DNA from: Corallium rubrum | Lineage: Eukaryota; Cnidaria; Anthozoa; Scleralcyonacea; Coralliidae | Direction: 5' to 3' | NCBI GenBank assembly: GCA_964035015.1 | Contig: OZ036017.1 | Span: 1,363,501 to 1,427,500, forward strand | Length of the DNA: 64,000 bases | Shown: piece by piece, positions 21,152-29,988 of the stretch | How the letters are laid out: the number at the start of each line of letters is the position of its first letter | How positions within the stretch are numbered: the first letter of the stretch is position 1 | Position numbers and translations under genes: made by a program | The notes under the pieces: generated by a model | The model's input: only the letters and a program-made list of their open reading frames with translations | The model's database searches: none | What the model was told of the DNA's origin: nothing

Positions 21152-21193
21152 CATGTATGACAATTCCTAATCCAGTTCTTTGAAGAATTGAAA
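21152..21193 (-). pseudogene. LINE-CE, 5'-most surviving part
   Basis: Across the BEL/Pao insertion the LINE frame continues: L-Q-R-T-G-L-G-I-V, then the Y-Y-G-S-P of 14790-14805. It stops at 21193, where cassette sequence starts exactly at the 3' end of the 5S-like SINE. This is the 5' truncation point of LINE-CE. Confidence 0.7.
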
Positions 21194-21391
21194 TTTACGG
21201 AGGGAGGAAAACCGGAGAACCAGGCGAAAAACCCTCGAAGCACAGGAGAGACCAACTAAAATCTACTCACATGAGTCGCAAGCTCGAGACCTTGGCTTAT
21301 TCCCAGACGGTCACCCATCCAAGTACTACAGTGGTGAGAGGCAGTGCCCTAACACCACATGCCAACCGTGCTCCCATAATGAAGTCATAAG
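21194..21391 (-). mobile_element. 5S rRNA-derived SINE-like repeat, copy 2
   Basis: Paralogue of 708-905. The 5S-like core is at about 21298-21328 and here matches better (ATTCCCAGACGGTCACCCAT on the + strand). Confidence 0.5.
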
Positions 21392-22160
21392 GTTTTGTCG
21401 AGAAATTCGGGATAGTTCAATAACTGTAAGAATTTAAAAACTTCTGAAATCAACTTCAAACGGAATGACACATTTCCCGATTTTGTTTCTATAGAGGTTA
21501 GAGCAATCGTTATTGCCCCTAGAGGGCCAAAACCCGAGGAGGCATATATAGGAGTCCCCGCGTGTAATATAGATTTGGTAATATGATATACAAGTTTGTT
21601 TTTTTTTCGGTCCGTATCCTACAAAATCCTGCTTTCTGATTGGTTAACGAGCGGTCCGTATGAGCCCGTACGGACTGCTAGAGATAAATTTTTTTAATGT
21701 GTTTTATAGGCCGTAAAATTGATCGATTTTCATAACTATTTCGCTTGCCACAGAAAAAATATATTCAACAGAGAGCTACGGGGATGCAAATGAGTTTTAT
21801 TATCCAAACGGCTTTGACAACTTCGTAGGAAAACATGGAATTTTAAAAGAAAGCGAGAATGCTGTGAAAAAGCAAAATTTCAGCAAGCGACATTTACAAA
21901 GTTTTAAGTATTATTGCTCAACGACGTATGAAGACAGTTTAAAACAATAGGCAAAACATACATAAACTTGTGAACACAGTATTTTGAATCACTAAATGAA
22001 ACTATATAGAAGTATATATTAAAAAACAAAACATACCACGAGAGGACAGAAAAGCTGAAACCTTTTGATACTAAACTGTCATTCTTCTGTTGTTCAACTA
22101 TACTCAACAAAACCGCTACAAGTCTTTACCCTTTAGTCAAATATTTTCCACATGCCAACC
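21392..22160. other. Intron of cassette 2 upstream of exon B2
   Basis: Same as 906-1674 and 41866-42630. Exon A is missing from this cassette because the sequence starts at the SINE. It contains the possible terminal exon at 21754-21950. Confidence 0.5.
21754..21950 (+). CDS. Possible alternative terminal exon, open copy
   Basis: Follows CTTGCCACAG with phase 1 entry and stays open for 65 codons to a TAG, reading K-I-Y-S-T-E-S-Y-G-D-A-N-E and later Y-Y-C-S-T-T-Y-E-D-S-L-K-Q. The same frame is open in copy 3 and broken in copy 1. Compared with copy 3 it changes P to T and Q-R to H-G. It has no transmembrane stretch and no CCP pattern. It is either an alternative end for a sushi isoform or a remnant of an unrelated element. 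Confidence 0.3.
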
Positions 22161-22364
22161 TCATCGTGTCATGTCTTTGAAAAAAGTTTCAAATGGCTTC
22201 TTACAAGCATTTTCGTCTTCAAACTCGAACGACCCACTTTCAATATTTTTGGTATCTGCTTGTAACGAACTAAATCGTTTATGTATTTTAATAATTTCTT
22301 GTCCGTTATAATTTTGAATTTGAATTTTATAATCCCTTTTTTCACTGTATATATAAATTGACAC
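22161..22364 (-). CDS. Small conserved ORF, 67 codons, unknown (copy 2)
   Basis: Same as 1675-1878, with N-G-Q-E replacing N-G-E-K. It remains open. No function is recognised. Confidence 0.2.
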   Translation of the reverse strand: MSIYIYSEKRDYKIQIQNYNGQEIIKIHKRFSSLQADTKNIESGSFEFEDENACKKPFETFFKDMTR

Positions 22365-22376
22365 TTATTATATATG

Positions 22377-22392
22377 TAACTATAAATCAGTT
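22377..22392. repeat. Direct repeat flanking the insertion (left)
   Basis: TAACTATAAATCAGTT occurs here and at 24171-24186. Its last 12 bases also occur at 22571-22582. The uninterrupted site is seen in cassettes 1 and 3, so these are target duplications from two insertions. Confidence 0.75.
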
Positions 22393-22570
22393 AAAAGCTT
22401 CTAGGACAGCGTCGGCCACGGTTGAAATCCAAATATTGGTTCCCACGGTTGAAATCCCAATATTGGTTCCCACGGTTGAAATCCTAATTTCTCCTGACGA
22501 AGGGCCTTCGCTCGAAACGTCGAGAAGATTTTTCTCTTTTTCAGGCCAATGTGACTTAACCCTGGTAATA
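22393..22570 (+). mobile_element. 178-bp insertion with hammerhead-like motif
   Basis: Absent from cassettes 1 and 3 and bounded by TATAAATCAGTT on both sides (22381-22392 and 22571-22582). It holds two and a half copies of a 27-bp repeat (CCACGGTTGAAATCC at 22416, 22443 and 22470). A CTGACGA (22494-22500), short stem and GAAAC (22514-22518) follow, resembling a hammerhead ribozyme core with a GAAAT/ATTTC stem I upstream. Such motifs are known in Penelope-like elements and retrozymes. Stem II has a G-U pair and an unpaired A, so activity is doubtful. Confidence 0.45.
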
Positions 22571-22673
22571 TATAAATCAGTTAGTTTCAGAAATTGCAGC
22601 TTGATGTTAGTAATAGTTGTTAGTTGTTTGCTGTACAAGCTGTGTTAGTTAGTAATACTCAGAAAAACTTTGA

Positions 22674-22745
22674 GCTCTGAGCGGGACTCGATCCCACAAC
22701 CTTCTGAATTCTAGCCAGACGCTCTAACCATTGAGCCACCAGAAC
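22674..22745 (-). tRNA. tRNA-like sequence, anticodon loop reads AGA
   Basis: Folds as a 72-nt cloverleaf on the - strand: acceptor arms GTTCTGG and TCAGAGC (with G-U pairs), D arm GCTC/GAGC with A box TGGCTCAATGG, anticodon loop CTAGAAT, five-base variable loop, and T arm GTGGG/CCCGC with loop ATCGAGT. AGA would mean Ser, but Ser tRNAs have a long variable arm and this one does not. It is more likely a tRNA-derived part of the mobile element than a working tRNA gene. Confidence 0.5.
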
Positions 22746-22955
22746 TCAGATAGCGAAGCAAGGTTAATTAAGGTACTTATACCTTAGACTGTGTCCAGTC
22801 CTCTAGGAACGAATTCCAACCGCTCGGTTACAAGTACTTGTTGGCCTACAAGTCGCGTTGTAACAGTAAGTTTCCAGTTAAACACTGTTAGTTAGTTTCA
22901 GAAATTGCAGCTTGATGTTAGTAATAATTGTTAGTTGTTTGCTGTACAAGCTGTG

Positions 22956-23486
22956 TTAGTTAGTAATACTCAGAAAAACTCTGAGCTCAAAATGTTCTAT
23001 AATGACACTAAATACAAAAAAGATACCAAATTTGTTTTTTAAACAGATGTTGCTTTCTAATTGTTTATTTGTCTCACCCAGCCTTTCTGTTGCTCTTTTT
23101 CTCATTTCGTCAGCAGTTTCCCGATCCCGTTTTTCTTTTGCCCTCTCTTGCTCAACAGCTTTTTCAAACTCTGACATCATTTCACATATATCCAACAATG
23201 CCTTATCTCGCTCCGTGAACTCCACCTCCACTCCACTGGCTCTCTTTTCTGCAGCTTCTTTTTGCTTAAAAGAAGTGAGCATCCTCCCAAATCGTTCCCT
23301 GACCGACCTCTGGTTGACTTTCATACCTAGCTCTTCGATATTGGCTGCTATAGCCGTCCAAGCTGCACCTCTTTCCTTTGAGCCAACTCGGTACTTGTAT
23401 GGCTCGTAGGTCAATATCTCTCGAAGCAATAGTACTTCGTGGTTTTCTTTCCACACAAAAAGTCCACGCTTGCCATCTGAAAGAAA
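22956..23486 (-). CDS. SANT/Myb-like DNA-binding protein exon
   Basis: The exon follows a strong acceptor (TTTTTTTCTTTCAG, ending near 23480) and reads G-L-F-V-W-K-E-N-H-E-V-L-L-L-R-E, then R-G-A-A-W-T-A-I-A, R-S-V-R-E-R-F and S-F-K-Q-K-E. The Trp spacing and helical pattern fit the SANT/Myb-like (MADF-like) DNA-binding proteins encoded in several DNA transposons. Residues from about 100 on form a charged coiled coil (E-Q-E-R-A-K-E-K-R-D-R-E). The last 25 residues are hydrophobic and may be read-through into the repeat. Such proteins often partner a transposase encoded elsewhere. Confidence 0.5.
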   Translation of the reverse strand, partial: FLSDGKRGLFVWKENHEVLLLREILTYEPYKYRVGSKERGAAWTAIAANIEELGMKVNQRSVRERFGRMLTSFKQKEAAEKRASGVEVEFTERDKALLDICEMMSEFEKAVEQERAKEKRDRETADEMRKRATERLGETNKQLESNICLKNKFGIFFVFSVIIEHFELRVFLSITN

Positions 23487-23540
23487 AAAAGTAATGTTCA
23501 CAACAATATTATTTCATTATTAGCAATAATACCTGTAGTA

Positions 23541-23780
23541 CTATAAACTACAAATTAAGACATTCAATTTTATATCCTGTATCCAGCTCGATCCGATATG
23601 ACACGACAAAAAATTGGGCTCGTCGAAACGCGTTTGAGTGTCCAAACATTTCTTTTGTGTACAATTGGCGAACATCACGGAACAATAAACAAATAATCCC
23701 CTTCCAAGGTATAATTTGAAAGAAAAACTGAGAATTAAAACACTTTCAATCTCAGAGTATGTTTCTTCTGTCGCTACCAT
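23541..23780 (-). CDS. Possible first exon of the SANT-like gene
   Basis: A Met codon at 23780 opens a 79-codon frame beginning M-V-A-T-E-E-T-Y-S-E-I-E. It lies 55 bases upstream of the SANT exon acceptor on the same strand. Only the first part is likely exonic. The donor was not determined, so the joined product is not proposed. Confidence 0.25.
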   Translation of the reverse strand: MVATEETYSEIESVLILSFSFKLYLGRGLFVYCSVMFANCTQKKCLDTQTRFDEPNFLSCHIGSSWIQDIKLNVLICSL

Positions 23781-24038
23781 TGCATAACAACTGCGGGCGG
23801 AAAAGGAAGTTATCTGCTGTTTCTCACATCTATTTTATGTAAGAAAAATACAGGTATTATTACTAACATCAAGCTGCAATTTATGAAACTAACTAACAGT
23901 GTTTAACTCGAAACTTACTGTTACAACGCGACTTGTAGGCCAACAAGAACTTGTACCCGAGCGGTTGGAATTCGTTCCTAGAAGACTGGGCACAGTCTAA
24001 GGTATAAGTACCTTAATTAACGTTGCTCCGTTATCTGA

Positions 24039-24110
24039 GTTCTGGTGGCTCAATGGTTAGAGCGTCTGGCTAGCATTCAGAAGGTTGTGGGATCGAGTCC
24101 CGCTCATAGC
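24039..24110 (+). tRNA. tRNA-like sequence, anticodon loop reads AGC
   Basis: Inverted partner of 22674-22745. It has the same cloverleaf with anticodon loop CTAGCAT (AGC, Ala-like), A box TGGCTCAATGG and B box GGATCGAGTCC (one mismatch to consensus). The acceptor stem has one C-U mismatch (TCATAGC). It could provide a pol III promoter for the element; aminoacylation is unlikely. Confidence 0.5.
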
Positions 24111-24388
24111 TCAGAGTTTTTCTGAGTATTACTAACTAACACAGCTTGTACAGCAAACAACTAACAATTATAACTATAAATCAGTTGACCACTTTTCCAA
24201 AATATGTAGACACAGGCTATGACATAGGCTATACTGAAGATCGAATAAGTTTTGCCAAAACATGTCTACTATTAAAAAAATTGTCGTATATATATTTGAA
24301 GTTTATTAATAACTTTGGTACTCGCTAGAATATATGGAAATACCATGCATCACTACTTTAACGTCGATCAATTAATTTTCCCCCACAG

Positions 24389-24556
24389 CACCTTGCTTAA
24401 AAATTAGAGATCCTGCTCATGGGAAGATTACGAGACAAGGATATAAACATGACGAACAAGTTCATGTCAAGTGTGATTTGAATTACGTTTTGGTTGGAAG
24501 AAGAGTTCTTACTTGCAACGATGGTACATGGAGTTCGCCAGATCCTCGGTGTTTAG
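24389..24556 (+). CDS. Sushi/CCP module exon B2
   Basis: A 56-codon CCP module between CCCCCACAG and GTAAGT, phase 1 at both ends. It reads P-C-L-K-I-R-D-P-A-H-G-K, then V-K-C, L-T-C, T-W-S and P-R-C, so all four framework Cys and the Trp are intact. It differs from B3 by D to V in the V-L-V-G turn and E to K before the second Cys. It would be followed in the mRNA by exon C at 28733. Its exon A partner is missing in this cassette. Confidence 0.82.
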
Positions 24557-25494
24557 GTAAGTGTCGCCCTTCTGTTTTTCATAAGATGTATCGTCGTGGA
24601 ACCATAGCTGATTGGTGTATATATTCGATGCCTATTCAAAAATAAAACTTGAGTCGGTTTTCTTTGTTCGTTTAAGACACTGTCAGTTTTGACTATACCT
24701 TATATCGTTATACATTTTCATGGGGAGTTAATTTTGCAAAAATGGGAGAGGCATATTTCGCGAGACCTAAATTTCGCGATTTGTATAGGTAATCGCATAG
24801 GACCGAGGAAAATTAAGGTTTAATTTCACGAGTGTTTCAAAATTTTACAAAATTGCCTGAGTCGCGAAGCGACGAGGGTAATTCGTAAGATTTTGAAAAC
24901 ACGAGTGAAATTAAACCTTAATTTTACGAGAACTCGTGCGATTAGGTGTTAATAATATAGAGGGCGGAATTATTCAAGAGTTATATGTTATGTCCAGAAA
25001 ATGTCGAAGTTCATGTATCTTATCACGGTCGGTGTTCGGCAACATTCCGATTTTCCGCGCTCTATCGTTGCGCCTGTAGCTTTCTTTTTGTAAACACAGC
25101 AAAAGTTTGTAATTTTTCTAGTGTATTCATTTTCACTAATTGTTTACACTCCTTCAATAGTTTAAATTAGTTCAAAGTAAACAAAAAAGCATTTTCAGAC
25201 CGAAAAAATTTGCAGATTTGTTGAAAAAAAGTCAGTCCTCTAAGGTTCACTGTTGCTAAGTAACAAAGCGACCAATCACGTGCAAGTAATTTTGCCCTGA
25301 AGTACAAAAAAATGCCCTCTTCATTAGCCAATCATATGGAAGTAATTTTGCCCTGTATATTATTCGGAAAAAGAATCGTATTGAAAGAAACTAAACTTCG
25401 CGAAAATTTCCTAATGCTCGTTGGCATTTACAAACAGGCTTAGCGACAACTGCGCTTCATATATATATAGCGCCATATTTTTTTTCAATAATAT
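24557..25494. other. Intron after exon B2
   Basis: Matches 2271-3271 and 43245-44247. Contains the foldback element at 24790-24944. Nothing else is seen. Confidence 0.5.
24790..24944. mobile_element. Foldback/TIR element (155 bp), copy 2
   Basis: Paralogue of 2504-2658 at the same cassette position. Confidence 0.55.
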
Positions 25495-26443
25495 CGTCCG
25501 GCCCTGATATTATCCGCTACTGGTGACGGATAACTTCGATTCGTTGTGGATCTGTGTGGTTTTGACCAAAATTACCCCCCATGGGCTTAAAATGACCCTG
25601 AAAGATCCCTTTTTAAAATGAGACCTTTATAATGATATGCCATGAAGTACTACCCGAGCTCTGAGCGATAATTGAAATATGAAACCGGAAATTTGGTTGT
25701 GGCGTGCGGAAACAACACGAAGAAAATGGCTTTTTTTGGTCAATATATAAGCGAAACCAACCAAATTTTTTGCTGTAACATCTCCTAAGGTAAGTATAAG
25801 CATTTTTTTGATGTAATTATTTCGTAGATTGGCAATAATTTGGTAAAATTTGACAAAAATGAACTCAGCCGATCGGCCGCTTTTCGAACAAAATTTGCCT
25901 AGACTTGTCAGGAGTAAATATCATGCAAAATAACAACAAAGCTGAATAGCTGACTTAAAAACGATCTTAATGATGTATTATGGTCGTATGTTCTTGTATA
26001 ATTCTGTTTTAATTTGTAAATTTCCAAAATAAGTGACGATCTCGCTCGACGGCACCACGGGGGGTAGCCCAATGAAAAATACTAAAAAATCAATATAATA
26101 TTCGCATTTTATTATATTGCTTTAATTTTTTCAATTTGAATTTGTGAAATAGTGCTTTTCATTTTACTTCCCCAAAGTTTGGTGCTAAAGTCATTTATTG
26201 TTTAAATATTTAACATTTTGTTGTAGATTATAATAATATTATTAATAATAATTAGCATAAATTAGCATAATTTGCAAAATGGGTTGTCTGACAAGACCCG
26301 ATAACCCAAAATTTGAATAGTAGAGGTGAAAACGATTCAAATGATGTATTGTGGTATTATTTTTGTGTTATTATGCCATGCTAATTCACAAATTTGCTGA
26401 GACCACCTGCTGTGAGTGGTTTTTGTGCCAGCCAAGAATGAGT
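25495..26443. mobile_element. 949-bp insertion of unknown type
   Basis: In cassettes 1 and 3 the flanks AATAATAT and TAAACAGG are directly adjacent; here 949 bases separate them, so this is an insertion. It starts CGTCCGGCCCTGATATTATCC, with a short inverted repeat TATCCG/CGGATA near its left end. It contains an ATGGCTTTTTTTGG followed 70 bases later by a donor-like AAGGTAAGTATAAG. I see no target duplication longer than one or two bases, no TIRs and no ORF of note. Confidence 0.5.
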
Positions 26444-27364
26444 TAAACAGGTAAAATTTCCCCAGTTTCGGGGATGACAGCCGCATTCGGTTTCCATTCT
26501 TTACAGGGACTCCTCAGCTGAAATAGCTTGAATCTCCAACGGATAAACATGATGATTTAGCTCCGTATTTTAGGCTTGATTTTCAAAGTGTATCTATTAC
26601 AACAATGTCAACACGATAGTAGGTACGTGTTCCGTTAATTGTTGGCTTCAGCTGACTGTATACTAATGTAAACTAGAAATTACTATTGCAAGTGAAGTGC
26701 TGCCTCAAATGGGACGAAAACCTTTACTCCACAAGCAACTTTATGTAGTCTGTGGCCAATGTGACACCCCCTTGCCCATTCCACCCAAGATTGCCCACTC
26801 CACCTGAGTTTGCCCACTCCACCCAAGTTTTTCTCACCTCTTCCCCATAAGAGCCCGCAGAGTTGCCTGTGAAAGATGCTAAAAAGTCCCAAAATTTAAT
26901 ATTAATTACAATAGACAGAGTATTTACACATTTCTTCTATATTTTTTAATTATAAAATTGAAAACGACAAGTTATTATAACTTATCGCCTGACATAATAT
27001 GGCAAGGGTTTTGACAGGATATACACACAATAATATACAAATATTAAATAATCATGCCTCTTGCTCTAATGCTGTGGCAAAACTGTCAATGCAATTCCAA
27101 GTGCTTAATTATGTTTTGACAAATCTAGAGCTTTAATAAAATTATACAGTACAGCAATGTACCATTAAGCCCAGAATTTGTCAGCATACACATACGCAGT
27201 CAGAATGTTGATCGGCGCAAAAACACAATGAACCCACACCAATATACACCTAAAAATAGAAGAAAACAACCGTGAAATTTCCTATCAAGGAACACAGTTG
27301 TCAGTTGTAGAAACTCATATCTTACCTTGACAAGATATTCTCCTCACTGAAATTGTAAGACAGT
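26444..27364. other. Intron of cassette 2, start of segment Y1
   Basis: Begins with the cassette sequence TAAACAGGTAAAATTTCC and at 26505 continues without the (GAGT)n tract seen in cassettes 1 and 3. It includes about three copies of a TTGCCCACTCCACC motif at 26770-26830. No gene is seen. Confidence 0.5.
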
Positions 27365-27730
27365 TCACAACTTAGTGTGTCGTGGCATTGCCATTTGCCA
27401 ATTTAGAAAATCCATCGCCGTCGTGGTGCTGACAACTTCTGATCGACGTGTCTCAATAGACGAGTTCTTTGACTTGTCTTCTAACCAACGGAAACAAACA
27501 ACAGTTGGTATTAAAGCTCTCACGAGGAATGAGATCATGGTTGTCGAGTTCCACTCGATAGTTTGTGCTGTTAACAGCGCCGATAAACTCATGAAAGAGC
27601 ACTGCTTTCCTCGAGACTGGCCACTGAAACCTTCATGACCTTGATGAATACTTCCACGAGAAAGTAAAGACATCATGTATTTGTTCTTATCGCGAATTTT
27701 CTGAGGAAGAAGGTCAAGAAGCTGAACCGG
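27365..27730 (-). pseudogene. ORF fragment resembling a mobile-element cysteine peptidase
   Basis: The frame runs open from about 27730 to 27365. It contains S-I-H-Q-G followed by R-G-K-Q-C-S-F-M-S-L-S-A-L-L. A G-x-Q-C-x-x-x-S/A-L-x-A-L motif after an S-x-H-Q-G is, as I recall it, seen in papain/OTU-like peptidase domains of large invertebrate mobile elements, where Gln and Cys would form the active site. Only the N-terminal part is present and no partner domain follows. The family call is tentative. Confidence 0.3.
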
Positions 27731-27785
27731 TAGCGGAACATGCGCACTGAGTCACATCAGCTCATATATGGATGACGTAATGCCG

Positions 27786-28621
27786 ACAAACAAACAAACA
27801 AACAAACAAACAAACAAACAAACAAACAAACAAACAAACAAACAAACAAACAAACAAACGAACAAACAAACAAACAAACAAACAAACAAACAAACAAACA
27901 AACAAACAAACAAACAAACAAACAAACAAACAAACAAACAAACAAACAAACAAACAAACAAACAAACAAACAAACAAACAAACAAACAAACAAACAAACA
28001 AACAAACAAACAAACAAACAAACAAACAAACAAACAAACAAACAAACAAACAAACAAACAAACAAACAAACAAACAAACAAACAAACAAACAAACAAACA
28101 AACAAACAAACAAACAAACAAACAAACAAACAAACAAACAAACAAACAAACAAACAAACAAACAAACAAACAAACAAACAAACAAACAAACAAACAAACA
28201 AACAAACAAACAAACAAACAAACAAACAAACAAACAAACAAACAAACAAACAAACAAACAAACAAACAAACAAACAAACAAACAAACAAACAAACAAACA
28301 AACAAACAAACAAACAAAAACAAACAAACAAACAAACAAACAAACACAAACAAACAAACAAACAAACAAACAAACAAACAAACAAACAAACAAACAAACA
28401 AACAAACAAACAAACAAACAAACAAACAAACAAACAAACAAACAAACAAACAAACAAACAAACAAACAAACAAACAAACAAACAAACAAACAAACAAACA
28501 AACAAACAAACAAACAAACAAACAAACAAACAAACAAACAAACAAACAAACAAACAAACAAACAAACAAACAAACAAACAAACAAACAAACAAACAAACA
28601 AACAAACAAACAAACAAACAA
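27786..28621. repeat. (CAAA)n microsatellite, 836 bp
   Basis: More than 200 CAAA units with very few interruptions (a G near 27860, and one expanded and one short unit near 28315-28350). All long Cys-Leu-Phe-Val or Asn-Lys-Gln-Thr frames here are artefacts. It ends 110 bases before sushi exon C. Confidence 0.97.
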
Positions 28622-28732
28622 TCGAGATCTTGGTCGGCTATACATAGCTCGGAAAAAGGACTGGGCACGAGGCAACGTCAAGAATAGTGTGCTGCCTCGC
28701 TGACGCTCGGCAGCAATCACATTTTCTTACAG

Positions 28733-28906
28733 CACCATGTTCAAACATCTCAACGACTCCATTCCTCAAGGGTTATACCATACAAAATGGGTTCCGACAT
28801 AACGAGATCGTAACGTTTGGTTGTCAAGATCCGTTTGTGCTTGATGGTCCATATACATTGCGTTGTTTGAATGGTAAATGGGATAAACTATTGCCAACTT
28901 GTGGAG
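28733..28906 (+). CDS. Sushi/CCP module exon C
   Basis: A 58-codon CCP module between TTTTCTTACAG and GTAAGAAT, phase 1 at both ends. It reads P-C-S-N-I-S-T, then F-G-C, L-R-C, K-W-D and P-T-C, so the four Cys and Trp are present. It is the only copy of module C in the window; the corresponding region of cassette 3 was replaced by LINE DNA. The 836-bp (CAAA)n tract lies just upstream in the intron. Confidence 0.82.
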
Positions 28907-29056
28907 GTAAGAATTTACACCTTAAAGTGCCTATAACGCTAAATTAATTCAGCAATTTGATTGGTTCGCGAGCGGCCTGTAACTTGCCGCTCCGGACCGC
29001 TAACAGTGAGAATCCTACTGATTAAGGTTTATACGTCGCACAGTCGTTGCATTTAA
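28907..29056. other. Intron after exon C
   Basis: No feature is seen. The second Y copy begins at the position equivalent to about 29029. Confidence 0.4.
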
Positions 29057-29533
29057 AGTGCCTATGAAACGAAAATTAAGTTTGTCTTATTTGAAAGAAC
29101 ATTAAAATGATAGAGTAACATCTTTTGAATTTTTTCGTTTCCTTGCTTCGTTCTTGAGATATTTCAAGTTATTTGATAGACAAATTAAACATTTTGACGT
29201 CACATGTGCATAATGAGTTACGGGTTAGCAGAGAAGGTTATATATCTTTGCTATTATCAAACATAATCACTTGAAAATTCTACATGTTTGTTGTGGGAGA
29301 AACACACCCACATGCTTCCTACGAATTATTTTGGTTTGGTAATAGCAACGATCTATAACTTTTCCCGATATGTCATTATGCATGTTTGACGTCAAGATGT
29401 TTAATTTGCATATCAAATGAACTGAAATATCTCAAGAACGAAGCAAGGAAACGAAAAACTGCAAAAGATGTTACTCTGTCATTTTAAGTGTTCTTTCAAA
29501 TAAGACAGACTTAATTTTCGTTTCATAGGCACT
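29057..29533. mobile_element. TTAA-flanked long inverted-repeat MITE (477 bp), copy 1
   Basis: Bounded by TTAA (29053-29056 and 29534-29537). The ends AGTGCCTATGAAACGAAAAT and its inverse are the start of inverted arms of roughly 200 bases (with CAAGAACGAAGCAAGGAAACG further in). TTAA duplication is typical of piggyBac-type transposition. No ORF is present, so it is a non-autonomous element. Copy 2 is at 53074-53544. Confidence 0.65.
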
Positions 29534-29706
29534 TTAATTCAGACGAATTTAATTCATATTAACTTCGTCGATTAGTCGACGTCAATGCGACTTCGCTTTA
29601 TGCGACGAATTTAATTAGACGAATTTAATGGTTTGTGTAAACGAGCGAAGATTTTGTCGAAACGAGAAGACTGCAACGAAAATTAATTTAACAGCACTAG
29701 AAATTC

Positions 29707-29770
29707 TAGTCTCCTTCCCAGACGTTTTGTGGGGGGACAAAAGCCCACAAGACGTCTGCGAAGGAGACTA
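29707..29770. mobile_element. 64-bp hairpin MITE, copy 1
   Basis: TAGTCTCCTTC at one end pairs with GAAGGAGACTA at the other, and the arms continue inward through AGACGT and TTGTGGG, so almost the whole element folds on itself. TAGAAATTC (29698-29706 and 29771-29779) flanks it as a 9-bp direct repeat. A 9-bp duplication is usual for Mutator-like elements; no protein is encoded. Confidence 0.6.
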
Positions 29771-29988
29771 TAGAAATTCATGCATTTAATTCGATACAGC
29801 GTTACGGCGGCATCTAAAACGAACACGCATTTCAGGCGTTGTATCCGTCTGATCATGACGGATACAACGTTTTAGACGAATTTAACTTCCAGACCGTTTT
29901 AGAATAGACCCTTTTAGGTTATTACCGCCAAGACGAAAGGGGTGCAAAACCATTGGGGCAAGCGCGCGATCATGCCTATTGATTCTTG

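Larger units (their letters stand above)
22583..24170. mobile_element. Inverted-repeat element with tRNA-like ends and SANT-like ORF
   Basis: Insertion specific to cassette 2. Its two ends are inverted copies of about 300 bases: each has a tail (GTTAGTTGTTTGCTGTACAAG), a tRNA-like cloverleaf, and then GGTACTTATACC and ACAAGTCGCGTTGTAAC blocks. The left arm repeats its terminal 100 bases again at 22886-22988. The centre (22990-23800) carries a two-exon-like SANT/Myb-like gene on the - strand. No transposase is visible, so it would be non-autonomous or moved by a protein I do not recognise. Confidence 0.6.

Noticed and set aside
22674-22745. Functional tRNA-Ser gene
   Set aside because: Anticodon AGA would need a Ser-type long variable arm, which is absent; it lies in a mobile inverted-repeat arm whose partner reads AGC instead.
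25765-25800. First exon of a new host gene
   Set aside because: A donor-like site alone, with no matching acceptor or coding partner in the window; kept only as a remark on the insertion.
27752-28720. Long open frames on both strands of Cys-Leu-Phe-Val or Asn-Lys-Gln-Thr repeats
   Set aside because: They are the necessary translation of the (CAAA)n microsatellite, whose period keeps several frames open.
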